Assembly (NCBI GenBank): GCA_902768735.1
Contig: CACXMK010000002.1
Span: 1 to 64,000, forward strand
Length of the DNA: 64,000 bases
Direction of reading: 5' to 3'
From: an uncultured Lachnospiraceae bacterium
Lineage (GTDB): Bacteria; Bacillota; Clostridia; Lachnospirales; Lachnospiraceae
How positions within the stretch are numbered: position 1 is the first letter of the stretch; every line of letters begins with the position of its first letter. Shown here piece by piece: positions 47,707 to 57,695 of this stretch. The translations under genes were made by a program, and so were the position numbers. The notes below the pieces were generated by a model. The model was not told where the DNA came from. It did not search any database and was given only the letters and a program-made list of their open reading frames with translations.

Positions 47707-50175
47707 ATGGCGCAGGATAACAGGCCTCGCGGCAGAAGAAGAAATGTAACGGGACAGGGCACGGGTGTAAATGTCCACGGCGAAGGACTGGGGACCGGAC
47801 CTGTCGGCGGTTCCGGCGGCAGCAGCTCCGGCAGCGGCAGACGAAGCGGCGGCGGGAAGAGAAGCGGCGGCATGGGGGGGCTCCCCCTGATCGTAGTGCT
47901 GCTCATCGCCCTTTTGGGCGGCGGCGGATCGCTGAGCGGGCTGCTTGGAGGCGGCGGCAGCAGTAGCGGCAGCAACAGCGGCTATTCCCCCACAGGTAAC
48001 AACTGGAACGTGGAGCAGAATTACACGCCCAGTTCCGGGGACAGCAACTTCAACTATTATACAAGCTCCTACGGCGGGAACGGCTCTCTCTCCACAGGCT
48101 GGAGCAGCGAGAGCGGGAACGCTTCCCAGACGGAGCTTGACAACACCACAGCTTCCGGTTCGAGAGAGAAGTTCACGAAGATCAAGGGCAACGGGAAAGA
48201 CATTGTCACGATCATGGTCTATCTGTGCGGAACGGATCTGGAATCCAGAAGCGGGATGGGAACGTCCGACCTGCAGGAGATGGTGTCCGCCGGTTTCGGG
48301 AGCAACATCAATCTCCTGGTCTATACGGGCGGTTGCAGCAGCTGGCGCAACAACATCATCAGCAATAAGGTCAACCAGATCTATCAGGTCATCGGAGGAA
48401 GGGACGGAGGCGTCAAGTGCCTTGTTAAGGATGCCGGCTCCTCCGCCATGACAAACCCGGACAATCTTTCCGGATACATCCAGTGGTGTGCCAAAAACTT
48501 CCCTGCGGACCGCTACGAGCTGATCCTGTGGGATCACGGCGGCGGTTCCGTCAGCGGCTACGGCTATGACGAGAAGTACAGGAGCAGCGGCTCCATGACG
48601 CTTTCGGGGATCCAAAAAGCGCTCGACGCGGGCGGTGTGAAATTCGACTTCATCGGCTTCGACGCGTGCCTGATGGCGACTGCCGAGACGGCGCTGATGC
48701 TCGACGATTACGCGGACTACATGATCGCTTCGGAGGAAACGGAACCCGGCGTAGGCTGGTACTATACCGACTGGCTCACTATGTTCGGAAAGAACACCTC
48801 GACTCCCACGACTGAGATCGGACAGAAGATCGTAGACACGTTCGTTGAGACCTGCAACAGGAAGTGCCATGGACAGAAGACGACGCTCGCCCTCATTGAT
48901 CTCGCAGAGCTCGCCAATACCGTTCCGGACAAATTCAGCAGTTTTTCGAAGGCGGTCAGCTCTTCGATCTCCGATAAGAAGTACCAGCAGATCGCGCAGG
49001 CGAGAAGCCAGGCCAGAGAATTCGCGGCCAGCACCAGGATCGATCAGGTCGACCTCGTGCACCTTGCGGAGAACACCGGCCTCAAAGAGGGCAAAGAACT
49101 CGCGAAGGCGATCCGCGGCGCGGTGAAATACAACCGCACATCGCTCAACATGTCCAACGCGTACGGACTGTCCATCTACTTCCCTTACAGGAGCAGTTCG
49201 AGATATGTGGACAGCATGTCGAAGACATATAAAGAGATCGGCATGGACGCTGATTACACGACATGCATCCGTCAGTTCGCGAGCCTTCAGGTGAGCGGCC
49301 AGGCGGCAAGCGGCGGCACCGGAAGCCCTTACAATTCCCTCTTCGGGGATTACGCAGGGCAGTTCTCCGGTATGAACAGCCAGGGATCGAGCGAACTGAT
49401 CGGCGCGCTCCTCTCCAGTTTCCTTGGAGGAGACTACAGTTCCATTTCCGGCATGACCTCCTCGGGATCGTCCTTCCTCTCTGACAGGGCGCTCTCGCAG
49501 GAAGATATGGTACAGTACCTGCAGGAACACCACTTTGACGTGACGCAGCTCGCTTGGGTGGAGGAAGACGGGAAGCAGAAGATCAAGCTCCCGGAAGAGC
49601 AATGGGGCATGGTGACAGACCTTGAGCTCAACATGTTCTACGATACAGGAAGCGCTTATGTGGATCTCGGCCTTGACAATGTCTATGATTTCGATGGGGA
49701 GGGGAACCTTATCGCGGACGCGGGAAAGACCTGGATCTCGATCAACAATCAGCCGGTCGCCTACTACCATATGGATACGCTGGACGACGGCACGAACTAT
49801 ACGATCACCGGAAGAGTGCCTTGCCTTCTTAACGGCGTAAGAACCAATCTGCTCCTCGTGTTCGACAGCGAAAACGAACTCGGCTATGTGGCAGGCGCCG
49901 TAACCGATTACAGTTTGGACGACGAAATCGACGTCGTGGCCAAGGCGGCGACAGAGCTCCAGGCAGGAGACGTCATTGAACCGATCTGTGATGTTTACAC
50001 GTACGACGGGGCCTATGAGGACAGCTACCGGTTAGGGGACGCGATCGAAATAGAGAATTCGGAGGCGGATCTTACGATCAGCGATACGATCCTGGGGGAA
50101 GGAAAGACGCTGGTCACCTACCGGTTTACCGATATCTACGGGACAGATTATTGGACACAGACTATTACAAGATGA
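47707..50175 (+). CDS. Clostripain-family (C11) cysteine peptidase, membrane-anchored
   Basis: 822 residues. A Gly/Ser-rich, basic N-terminal region, a hydrophobic segment (about 60-72), a Gly/Ser linker, then the C11 domain: IVTIMVYLCGTDLES at its start, catalytic His in LWDHGGG and Cys in GFDACLMA. A region of unknown fold follows. Clostripain-type enzymes cut after Arg or Lys. A GTG one codon earlier is possible. Likely faces outward. It heads a group of same-strand envelope genes (zinc-ribbon proteins, XpaC, TelA). Confidence 0.92.
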   Translation: MAQDNRPRGRRRNVTGQGTGVNVHGEGLGTGPVGGSGGSSSGSGRRSGGGKRSGGMGGLPLIVVLLIALLGGGGSLSGLLGGGGSSSGSNSGYSPTGNNWNVEQNYTPSSGDSNFNYYTSSYGGNGSLSTGWSSESGNASQTELDNTTASGSREKFTKIKGNGKDIVTIMVYLCGTDLESRSGMGTSDLQEMVSAGFGSNINLLVYTGGCSSWRNNIISNKVNQIYQVIGGRDGGVKCLVKDAGSSAMTNPDNLSGYIQWCAKNFPADRYELILWDHGGGSVSGYGYDEKYRSSGSMTLSGIQKALDAGGVKFDFIGFDACLMATAETALMLDDYADYMIASEETEPGVGWYYTDWLTMFGKNTSTPTTEIGQKIVDTFVETCNRKCHGQKTTLALIDLAELANTVPDKFSSFSKAVSSSISDKKYQQIAQARSQAREFAASTRIDQVDLVHLAENTGLKEGKELAKAIRGAVKYNRTSLNMSNAYGLSIYFPYRSSSRYVDSMSKTYKEIGMDADYTTCIRQFASLQVSGQAASGGTGSPYNSLFGDYAGQFSGMNSQGSSELIGALLSSFLGGDYSSISGMTSSGSSFLSDRALSQEDMVQYLQEHHFDVTQLAWVEEDGKQKIKLPEEQWGMVTDLELNMFYDTGSAYVDLGLDNVYDFDGEGNLIADAGKTWISINNQPVAYYHMDTLDDGTNYTITGRVPCLLNGVRTNLLLVFDSENELGYVAGAVTDYSLDDEIDVVAKAATELQAGDVIEPICDVYTYDGAYEDSYRLGDAIEIENSEADLTISDTILGEGKTLVTYRFTDIYGTDYWTQTITR

Positions 50176-50195
50176 CATGATAACGGAGGGGGGTC

Positions 50196-50226
50196 TAAAG
50201 AGTGTCAGCTCTTTAGGCCTCATTCT
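50196..50226 (+). terminator. Hairpin after the clostripain gene
   Basis: CTAAAGAG and CTCTTTAG pair around TGTCAG, followed by GCCTCATTCTGTCTT. Weak tail; it may allow read-through into the next gene. Confidence 0.5.
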
Positions 50227-50248
50227 GTCTTAAAACGCGGAACAGAAT

Positions 50249-51100
50249 ATGAATAAGAAGAATACAAACACAAAACAGACCTCCCGTGGAAAGGCGGTCA
50301 AGATGGTGCGCTGCCCTTACTGCGGGGCGGAATACAAGGAGGGACTCCTTCACTGCCCCTATTGCGGAGCAGTCGACGATCACCAGGATGAGAGCGAATT
50401 CCTGGAAGATCTCGACGAGCTCAAGGACAAGCTGGAAGACCTTCCGGAGGACGCGGTACGGCAGACGAAAGAGCTCCAGACACAAGAGGCCATCAGGGAT
50501 CTCAGGAGGATCTTCAGGCGGGTCGGCATCATTTTCGCGGTCCTTGCGCTTTTGGTAGGCGGATCTGTGTTTTATGACAATGTCATCGCAGGGAACAGCG
50601 AAGCGAACCAGAACAAGGAGCACCAGGAGAGATATCTGTGGAAACAGCAGAACTATCCCAAACTGGATGAGATGTACGAAAAGGGAGATTACGAGGGGCT
50701 TCTGGAGTTTTACTACAGCGAAACAAACGGCTGGTTCTATGACTGGGAGCATTACGACCTGCTGCAGGGACTTCACCTCTTAAGGGCGGTCAGGGAAGGC
50801 ATTCCATATGCGGACCAGGCGGAGGAACTCTACGGAAAGGATTCCGACCGGGTACTCAGTGAACAGGCCGCTTTGCTCTCGGAAGAGCTTCAGCTTCTGT
50901 ATTTTGACAAACAGGCCCGGAACAAAGAGGACATCGAGACGATCCGGGGGCTGTCGTCAGAAGCGATCGCGGACCTTGAGGCCAGATTCGCGTTCACCGA
51001 GGACGAACAGAAAAGTATACAGGAGACGATCAATAAAAACTACGGCTATATTTCGATCAGGGAATGCGAGGATTTCCTGAAGAAGAGACGCGACAGCTGA
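50249..51100 (+). CDS. Double zinc-knuckle membrane protein
   Basis: 283 residues. Two CPYCG knuckles (about residues 22 and 36) form one zinc ribbon at the cytoplasmic N-terminus; an acidic helical linker, one hydrophobic segment (about 92-110) and an extracellular helical domain follow. The next gene has the same plan, so the two look like paralogues or partners. Function unknown; location beside XpaC/TelA suggests an envelope-stress role. Confidence 0.85.
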   Translation: MNKKNTNTKQTSRGKAVKMVRCPYCGAEYKEGLLHCPYCGAVDDHQDESEFLEDLDELKDKLEDLPEDAVRQTKELQTQEAIRDLRRIFRRVGIIFAVLALLVGGSVFYDNVIAGNSEANQNKEHQERYLWKQQNYPKLDEMYEKGDYEGLLEFYYSETNGWFYDWEHYDLLQGLHLLRAVREGIPYADQAEELYGKDSDRVLSEQAALLSEELQLLYFDKQARNKEDIETIRGLSSEAIADLEARFAFTEDEQKSIQETINKNYGYISIRECEDFLKKRRDS

Positions 51101-51123
51101 CAGGAGGACACTCGGAGGTAGGT

Positions 51124-51915
51124 ATGAAATGTAAGTATTGCGGAGGCGATGTGACGCTCGACGATCACTTTTGCCCCCATTGCGGAAGACCTGTGGACCA
51201 GGCGCAGCGCCATCAGCTGGAAATGGAGCAGTATGAGGCAGAATTCGACAAGACTAAAGAGGAGGCTCTCAAAAAGATCTCGGCAAGCAGTGTTGACGGC
51301 ACCGCGTTCGGGATCCGCCTTGCGGCGATCGCGGTCCTGATCGGGATCCTGATCTTCATGGTCACCAGCCTGGATCCTTATACAAGGAACGAGCGCAGGC
51401 AAAAGAGACTGGCGAAGACCAATTATGACGCCTATGTGGCGCAGATCGAGCAGTATCTTGAGGAAAGGGATTATGTCGCTCTGGCTTCTTTTGACAGGAT
51501 ACACCAGCTCGAGTACAACGACGACTACAAGGGATACAGGGAGATCTTCTACGGCGTCAGCTATTATACCAGCGTGTACAGAGGGCTGCAGGAGATTGCT
51601 TTGGTGAATCAGAGCAGCTCGAAATATTTGTACTATGCGCCGGAAGTGAGCAAGTATTTAAATCAGCTCTATGAAGAGCTGGGACGGGATCTCAGCAGTG
51701 ACTGGGTGATGGAGCCGGAAAAGACCAAAGCCTTTTATGAGGAGATGGAGGAGGAGACATCGATCCTTCTGCAGAGGTACCTGGGCCTCTCCAAAGAAGA
51801 GGCGGATTCCCTCCGGGGCCTCTCCAAGAGCAAGCGGACGGTGATAGTCGAACAGGCCCTGGACAAGGTGCTCAGCGAAAAGACCGGAAGCGGCCTGCCT
51901 GACAGCGCACAATAG
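51124..51915 (+). CDS. Zinc-ribbon membrane protein, paralogue
   Basis: 263 residues. MKCKYCGGDVTLDDHFCPHC gives a CxxC-CxxC ribbon, then a basic/acidic helix, one hydrophobic segment (about 62-80) and an outer helical domain. The start at 51124 follows GGAGG, 24 bases after the previous stop. The outer domain has TPR-like helical character (EQYLEERDYVALASF), by eye only. Confidence 0.85.
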   Translation: MKCKYCGGDVTLDDHFCPHCGRPVDQAQRHQLEMEQYEAEFDKTKEEALKKISASSVDGTAFGIRLAAIAVLIGILIFMVTSLDPYTRNERRQKRLAKTNYDAYVAQIEQYLEERDYVALASFDRIHQLEYNDDYKGYREIFYGVSYYTSVYRGLQEIALVNQSSSKYLYYAPEVSKYLNQLYEELGRDLSSDWVMEPEKTKAFYEEMEEETSILLQRYLGLSKEEADSLRGLSKSKRTVIVEQALDKVLSEKTGSGLPDSAQ

Positions 51916-51926
51916 AGGAGACAGTT

Positions 51927-52400
51927 ATGGCAAAGTTTATCAGTACGGCTTCGAAAAAGCCGGGAAGATCAAAGAACTTCGGAAAAGCTCCAAAGCAAAA
52001 GAGATCCAAGGTCATCATCGTCCTGAACGTACTCATCGGCATCCTTCTGGCAGCGGTCCTTATTACCGCCATCGGATACTGGACCAGTAATAAGGACAGC
52101 TACTACGAGAGGGAATTCGGGGATGTCTCGGTCCGCCGCGATCTGGAGAGAGAGATCTATCCCGACATTCTCTATGAGTACTATTACTGCGGAGGATGGA
52201 CCGGCAGGGTCAGCAAAGGGTACGAAGACGTCGCGGCCGTCGTGCGGTACGCGGACGCGGCATTCCGCCACAGTGCTTATGAAAATGCAGGGGACAGTGA
52301 GAGAGCGGCGGCTATGAAAAAGCGCATGGATGAAGCGGCTTCCGCGGTCGGGATCTACGGGCCGGAGCTAGAAAAGATCGACGGTCTGCTCAGCAGGTAA
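51927..52400 (+). CDS. Small single-pass membrane protein
   Basis: 157 residues. A basic N-terminus, one hydrophobic segment (about 30-50) and an extracellular helical domain, resembling the outer part of the two preceding proteins but without a zinc ribbon. Eleven bases after the previous gene, so cotranscribed. Function unknown. Confidence 0.8.
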   Translation: MAKFISTASKKPGRSKNFGKAPKQKRSKVIIVLNVLIGILLAAVLITAIGYWTSNKDSYYEREFGDVSVRRDLEREIYPDILYEYYYCGGWTGRVSKGYEDVAAVVRYADAAFRHSAYENAGDSERAAAMKKRMDEAASAVGIYGPELEKIDGLLSR

Positions 52401-52420
52401 CAGACGCGGAACGCTTGACG

Positions 52421-52449
52421 TTGTCAATCGGAAATAAATGGTCTACAAT
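52421..52449 (+). promoter_or_regulatory. Promoter ahead of the XpaC gene
   Basis: TTGTCA, 17-base spacer, TACAAT at 52444-52449, about 90 bases before the start codon. Confidence 0.55.
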
Positions 52450-52536
52450 ATAATATGAGTTGATGTCTGCATTTTGTACGTATACGTTTTCAGTACGGCA
52501 GGACCGCAGGCAAAAAAGTGACGGACGGTACGAGAT

Positions 52537-53922
52537 ATGGATATGAATGATTGGTACGATGCCGGCAGCGACATTGTGGATGCCGTAAATGACGCGGTCA
52601 GGCGCAATGATTTTTCAGGACTCAGCTCGAGCATCGCAAAAACCGTGAAGGAAGTTTCCGACACGATCCAGAGGGATGTCAGGGAATATAACGCAAAGAA
52701 CCAGAGAGAGGACATCCGCACAAAGACCTACCGGAACACGGCCGGTCAGGGAGGACCGCATTACTACGACGAGAATCCTTACCGGAGGTACAGATCCACG
52801 ACGCAGCCCGGATACGGGCAGAGAGTGGGCGGCGCCCAGCCGCAGCCGCAGCAGCGAAGACGCTATTCAACGCGCAAGACGCCTTTTCTGCAGAAGCTCG
52901 TAAGTAAGTCGTCCGGGATCGGCAGGATCATCGGAGGAGTGTTCGGTCTGATCATAGGCGTGCCTATGGTCCTTAGCAGTCTGGCGGGCGTTCTCGCCGG
53001 CGGACTGAGCGCGGGTGCGCTGACGGGGCTCCTCGCCAGTGCGATCATCGCCGGGGGATCTGCCTATGCGTTTATGTCCGGAAGAAAAGACAAGGAGCTC
53101 GTCAAGCGGTATTACCAGTACGCGCAGGCTGTCGGGGACGCGGAGTATATTGAGATCTCCAAACTGGCGCGCATGACGGGCAGGACCCGCCAGGATGTTC
53201 TTAAGGACATCAAGGCTCTGATGGAGAAGGGGCTTTTAGCGGAGGCGTGGCTCGATGAGCAGGAAACGACGCTCATCCTCACCGAGGAGGTCTATCACCA
53301 GTATCAGGCGATCCGCTCGCAGAGCGAAAAGCTGAAGGCACAGGCCGATAAGGAACAGGAAGCGGATTCGGATCTTCCTGCAAACGCCAGAGAGATCATT
53401 AAAGAAGGCAGGGAGTACATCCAGACGATCCACAACTTCAACGACGATATCCCGGGCGTGGAGATGAGCGAGAAGCTGTACCGCCTCGAGAGCACGATGG
53501 ACCGTATCGTGGAGCAGGTCAGGAAGCAGCCGGAGAGCGCGTCGGAGCTCAGAAAGCTTATGAATTATTACCTCCCGACGACCGTAAAGCTGCTCTCCGC
53601 CTACAAGGAACTGGACAGGCAGACCGTTGCCGGCGAGAACATTGTAAAAACAAAGAAGGAGATCGAAGACGCGCTCGATACGATCAACGACGCTTTCGAG
53701 AAACTTCTGGACAGCATGTTCCAGAGCATGGCATGGGATGTCTCCTCTGATATCTCAGTAATGCAGACAATGTTCGCGCAAGACGGACTGACGGAACGGG
53801 AAATGGCTGCGGAAAGCGGACAGACCACGCAGCAGATGGAAAAGCAGGTCTACGGAACGACGCTTACCTGGGGAGACGGCGGCGGTGCCGCGCAGGCACA
53901 GATGCAGGAAGAGGGCAAGTAA
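52537..53922 (+). CDS. xpaC: XpaC family protein (5-bromo-4-chloroindolyl phosphate hydrolysis protein)
   Basis: 461 residues. A Gln/Arg-rich N-terminal region, two hydrophobic segments (about 130-175), then a helical domain with a winged-helix-like stretch (ISKLARMTGRTRQDVLKDIK) and a four-helix end typical of the XpaC family. Longer than usual members, mostly from the N-terminal extension. It precedes the TelA gene, the normal pairing. The family name reflects a historical phenotype; no hydrolase motif is evident. Confidence 0.85.
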   Translation: MDMNDWYDAGSDIVDAVNDAVRRNDFSGLSSSIAKTVKEVSDTIQRDVREYNAKNQREDIRTKTYRNTAGQGGPHYYDENPYRRYRSTTQPGYGQRVGGAQPQPQQRRRYSTRKTPFLQKLVSKSSGIGRIIGGVFGLIIGVPMVLSSLAGVLAGGLSAGALTGLLASAIIAGGSAYAFMSGRKDKELVKRYYQYAQAVGDAEYIEISKLARMTGRTRQDVLKDIKALMEKGLLAEAWLDEQETTLILTEEVYHQYQAIRSQSEKLKAQADKEQEADSDLPANAREIIKEGREYIQTIHNFNDDIPGVEMSEKLYRLESTMDRIVEQVRKQPESASELRKLMNYYLPTTVKLLSAYKELDRQTVAGENIVKTKKEIEDALDTINDAFEKLLDSMFQSMAWDVSSDISVMQTMFAQDGLTEREMAAESGQTTQQMEKQVYGTTLTWGDGGGAAQAQMQEEGK

Positions 53923-54079
53923 CTGTTTTATAAGCAACTGTTCGTAATGAGAACAGTTCGTAATAGCAACTGTAAAAACAACTGTTTAAAGAAACTATTA
54001 AAAGTAACTGTAAAAAACAACTGAAAAGCAGGCAAACTTACGATCAAAGGGACCATGACAGAAAAGGAGAAAGCAGGAA
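53923..54079 (+). repeat. Intergenic region with repeated AACTGT motifs
   Basis: Several imperfect copies of GCAACTGT / AACAGTTCGTAA / AACTGTAAAAAC lie between xpaC and telA. No clear terminator; the TelA ribosome site (AAAGGAGAAAGCAGG) is at the end. Confidence 0.5.
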
Positions 54080-55285
54080 ATGGCTGAGGAGAAGATGGAT
54101 CTGAATTTTGACCAGGATAACGCAGTTTCGACCGGCACTGCCGCAGCGCAGGCGGATCCTTTTGCGGGAATGGCGGCAGCAGCAGCCCCCTCTCTGTCCT
54201 TCGGGGACGAGGAGCAGGCAGCGGCAGAGCAACAGGCCGCATACGCGGAACCTGAGGAGAACGTCCTGACACCGGAAGAACTCCGCCAGGTTGAGGAGTT
54301 CGCGAAAAAGATCGACGTCACCAATTCTAAGGCAGTAATGACATACGGTGTCGGCACACAGAAAAAGATGGCTGACTTCTCTGAGAAGACACTGGAGAGC
54401 GTGAAGACAAAGGATATGGGCGAAGTCGGCGACATGGTCAGCGGGCTCGTCACACAGCTCAAAAACTTTGACGTGGACGAGAGCGAAAAGGGCATCATGG
54501 GGTTCTTTAAAAAGAAGGGCAATCAGATGCAGGAGCTCAAGACGAAATATACAAATGTCGAGAAAAACGTGACGGCGATCTCCAATGAGCTGGAGAAACA
54601 TCAGGTGACCCTCCTTAAGGATGTGGAGCTGCTCGACCGCATGTATGAACTCAACCTGACATACTTCAAAGAGCTTTCCATGTATATCCTCGCCGGCAAG
54701 AAGAAGCTGAAAGAAGTCAGGGAGACACAGCTTCCCGCGCTTCAGAAAAAGGCGGCGGAGTCCGGACTTCCGGAAGACGCGCAGGCGGCGAAAGATCTCG
54801 CGGACCAGTGCGACCGTTTTGAGAAAAAGCTTCATGACCTGCAGCTCACAAGAGCCGTGGCAATGCAGACAGGACCCCAGATCCGCATGATCCAGTCTTC
54901 GGACCAGATGATGGCGGAGAAGATCCAGTCCACGATCGTCAACACGATCCCGCTGTGGAAGAACCAGATGGTGATCGCGATCGGCATCGAGCACGCTACG
55001 CAGGCGGCCAAGGCAGAGAGAGAGGTCAATGATATGACAAATGCCCTGCTCAAGAAGAACGCCGAGAAGCTCAAACAGGCAACAGTGGAGAGCGCGAGAG
55101 AAGCGGAGAGAGGTGTTGTGGATATCGAAACGCTCAAGCATACGAATGAGATGCTGATCTCCACGATGGATGAAGTGCTCACGATCCAGATGGAAGGCAA
55201 ACAGAAGAGAGCGGCTGCCGAGAGGGATCTGGCTCAGATCGAGGCGCAGCTCAGACAGAAACTCCTGCAGGCCAGCAGGTCTTAA
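54080..55285 (+). CDS. telA: TelA family toxic-anion (tellurite) resistance protein
   Basis: 401 residues, predominantly coiled-coil after a disordered Ala/Gln-rich N-terminal region. VETQLPALQKKAAESG-type and LTRAVAMQTGPQIRMIQSSD, then MAEKIQSTIVNTIPLWKNQM, are the conserved TelA blocks. Cytoplasmic and membrane-associated; linked to tellurite, nisin and other envelope stress. Normal length. It follows xpaC. Confidence 0.95.
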   Translation: MAEEKMDLNFDQDNAVSTGTAAAQADPFAGMAAAAAPSLSFGDEEQAAAEQQAAYAEPEENVLTPEELRQVEEFAKKIDVTNSKAVMTYGVGTQKKMADFSEKTLESVKTKDMGEVGDMVSGLVTQLKNFDVDESEKGIMGFFKKKGNQMQELKTKYTNVEKNVTAISNELEKHQVTLLKDVELLDRMYELNLTYFKELSMYILAGKKKLKEVRETQLPALQKKAAESGLPEDAQAAKDLADQCDRFEKKLHDLQLTRAVAMQTGPQIRMIQSSDQMMAEKIQSTIVNTIPLWKNQMVIAIGIEHATQAAKAEREVNDMTNALLKKNAEKLKQATVESAREAERGVVDIETLKHTNEMLISTMDEVLTIQMEGKQKRAAAERDLAQIEAQLRQKLLQASRS

Positions 55286-55335
55286 AGTGCAGGAATAACA
55301 GAGAAAGATACGGAATTCACAAAGGAGGAACAGTT

Positions 55336-57594
55336 TTGAAAAGAGGTTTAGCAGTATTGCTCGCGGCGGTATTAGCTTTTTCGACCATTCCGGCGACAGC
55401 ATTGGCAGCGGAAGCAGCCGATCTGACCGCACAGGAGGAGATTGCCGCAGAAGAAGAGACAGATTCTGAGGAAGAGTATTCCGACGAAGTATCAGCAGAT
55501 GAGACTGACGGCAGCGAAGCCTATGCAGCAGAGATCAGCGGTGACGAGACAAATGAGGGCGCGACTGTTTCCGACGGAACAGGCACCGAAGAGATCGCTG
55601 ATGAGACAGATCCTGAGGAACTGACAGGCGATGAGGCAGACGCAGACGGGACTGAGCTCTCCGGGGAAGCGTCTGAAGACGGAAAGACAGCTGAAGCAGC
55701 AGCGGAGATCGAAGAGGAAACCGTAGAAGAGGTTTCTGCGGAAGATGCGGCTGATGCAGTCCCTGCTGAGGAAGACCTTGTGATCGAAGAGCCTATCACA
55801 GCGGAGACTTCTGCCGAGGCAATGGCAGCTGCTAACGGCTGGAAGAAAGAAGGCAGCAGCTGGTATTACTACGAGAACGGAAAGAAGAAGACCGGATTCA
55901 TTACTTATGGCGGCCACAGATTCTATCTGATGGACAAAAAGTATAGCGGCTATACCGCTGACAAGCAGGGTCAGATGCTGACAGGTCTGCGCACGATCAA
56001 CGGCGCCAAGTACTATTTTGCCGAGACCGGATCTTCACCCGGAGCATCCCTCGGCGCAAGGCTGACCGGATTCCGCAAGGTCAACGGGAGCATGCGCTAT
56101 TTTGCGGGAAGCACGCTGACCAGCCCCAGCCTTTCGACCGGCAAGATGGTGACCGGAAAAGCGGTGATTTCAGGCAACACTTACCTGTTCGGCAGCAGCG
56201 GTGCCATGCAGACCGGCTTCAAGAAGATAGGAAGCTATACATATTACTTCATCGATGAGGAGTATTCCCAGTATACGGCTGCCAAACGCGGCAGAATGGT
56301 TTCCGGATTCAAGACGATCGGCGGCAAAGTACTCTATTTCATGGATTCCAAGGCAAGCAATTACAACAGTGCTTACAAGGGAAGATGGATGACCGGTTAT
56401 GTTACGATCGGCGGAATGACCTTCTATTTTGCGGACAGCAAGTGGTCGAATTATACCACGGCCAAAAAGGGCATGAGGCTGACGGGATGGAATAAGGTCA
56501 ACAATCTGAGATGCTATTTCATGGATGACCGGAGCGCCGACTATGTCGCGGCGGATAAGGGCAGGGTCATCGAAGGTCTCAGGACCGTGAGCGGCGCGAA
56601 GTACTACTTCGGCAGCAAAGGAGAAAGCAAGACCGGATGGCAGACGATCAACGGAAGCAAGTACTATTTCGCTGATAGCGAGGTGAAGGGCTTCAAGGAT
56701 TCCGATCTTGGCAAGATGCTCAAGGGCTTTAAGTATATCGGCGGAAAGAAGTATTACTTTAACAGCGACGGAAAACTTAAGAGGACCGGCGGCGCGGCAG
56801 ACATCAATGGCAAAATGTACTATATCGGCGATGACGGCGTGATCGTCACGAAGACGGGATGGCTCCAGGTCGGAAGCACGTATTACTACGTAAAAGATTC
56901 GGAAGGTATCCTTGCAACCGGATGGCTGTACCTTGGCAGCGCAACATACTATCTGGACAAGTCCACTGCGAAGATGGCCAAAGGCCTTAAGTCCGTCAAC
57001 GGAACGCTTTATTTCTTCTCGGTCAACGGACAGCTCGCGTCGACGAAGGGATGGAAGTCGTTCGAAGGCAATGATCATTATACCTACACGTACAGTGACG
57101 GCAGGGTCGCGGTGAATACCGAGATCGACGGATACAGGATCGGCTCGGACGGCCGTGCGACTCTCCTGGATCCCGGCAGGATCATGGATAACAAGGCGAA
57201 CGGCTTATACAGCAACACCAATTATCTGATCCTTGTCAATAAGAGTACGCACAGGATCGGTGTCTACAAGGGAAGCCAGTATAACTGGACCCGCAAGACC
57301 TATGAGCCGTGCTCAACCGGTTCGTCAAGCACGCCGACGATCGAAGGCACCTTTACGACTTCCAGCGGCGCCCAGTCTGACAGTTCCAGTTCTTACACAC
57401 ACTGGTATCTCACAGATTTCGGTCAGGGCTGCTCGATCTGGTCCGTACCCTGCTATAAGGGAACAAAGACTGTCGCGAACAGCACGCTGGGCGTGAACAA
57501 TGACAATCTCGGATGCATCAGAGTATCGCTTGATACCGCTGAATGGCTTTGGGACGCGATCCCGAACGGGACAAAGATCGTGGTTTACGAGTAA
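55336..57594 (+). CDS. Secreted L,D-transpeptidase with cell-wall-binding repeats, paralogue 1
   Basis: 752 residues from a TTG start with AAAGGAGG. Signal peptide (cut near ALAAEA), a long acidic Thr/Glu region (about 30-155), about fifteen YG-type cell-wall-binding repeats (ingxxYyF pattern), then a YkuD-type L,D-transpeptidase domain at the C-terminus. The catalytic Cys is present in LGCIRVSLD, but the His of the usual HGC motif is replaced by Leu; the two paralogues keep SHGC. Crosslinks or modifies peptidoglycan; activity of this copy is uncertain. Confidence 0.9.
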   Translation: MKRGLAVLLAAVLAFSTIPATALAAEAADLTAQEEIAAEEETDSEEEYSDEVSADETDGSEAYAAEISGDETNEGATVSDGTGTEEIADETDPEELTGDEADADGTELSGEASEDGKTAEAAAEIEEETVEEVSAEDAADAVPAEEDLVIEEPITAETSAEAMAAANGWKKEGSSWYYYENGKKKTGFITYGGHRFYLMDKKYSGYTADKQGQMLTGLRTINGAKYYFAETGSSPGASLGARLTGFRKVNGSMRYFAGSTLTSPSLSTGKMVTGKAVISGNTYLFGSSGAMQTGFKKIGSYTYYFIDEEYSQYTAAKRGRMVSGFKTIGGKVLYFMDSKASNYNSAYKGRWMTGYVTIGGMTFYFADSKWSNYTTAKKGMRLTGWNKVNNLRCYFMDDRSADYVAADKGRVIEGLRTVSGAKYYFGSKGESKTGWQTINGSKYYFADSEVKGFKDSDLGKMLKGFKYIGGKKYYFNSDGKLKRTGGAADINGKMYYIGDDGVIVTKTGWLQVGSTYYYVKDSEGILATGWLYLGSATYYLDKSTAKMAKGLKSVNGTLYFFSVNGQLASTKGWKSFEGNDHYTYTYSDGRVAVNTEIDGYRIGSDGRATLLDPGRIMDNKANGLYSNTNYLILVNKSTHRIGVYKGSQYNWTRKTYEPCSTGSSSTPTIEGTFTTSSGAQSDSSSSYTHWYLTDFGQGCSIWSVPCYKGTKTVANSTLGVNNDNLGCIRVSLDTAEWLWDAIPNGTKIVVYE

Positions 57595-57641
57595 TTATCA
57601 GTCATCTTATCAGTCATCTAATGTAATTTACGTCTCAAACA

Positions 57642-57670
57642 GGCGGGCGGGTCTTTACCCGCCCGCTCTT
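57642..57670 (+). terminator. Terminator of paralogue 1
   Basis: GGCGGGCGGGT pairs with ACCCGCCCGC around CTTT, followed by TCTTTC. Confidence 0.85.
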
Positions 57671-57695
57671 TCACCCCATAAGAAGGAGCAGAAAA

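Noticed and set aside
47467..49770. Long open frame antisense to cysK and the clostripain gene
   Set aside because: Overlaps two well-supported genes with clear motifs; low-complexity product.
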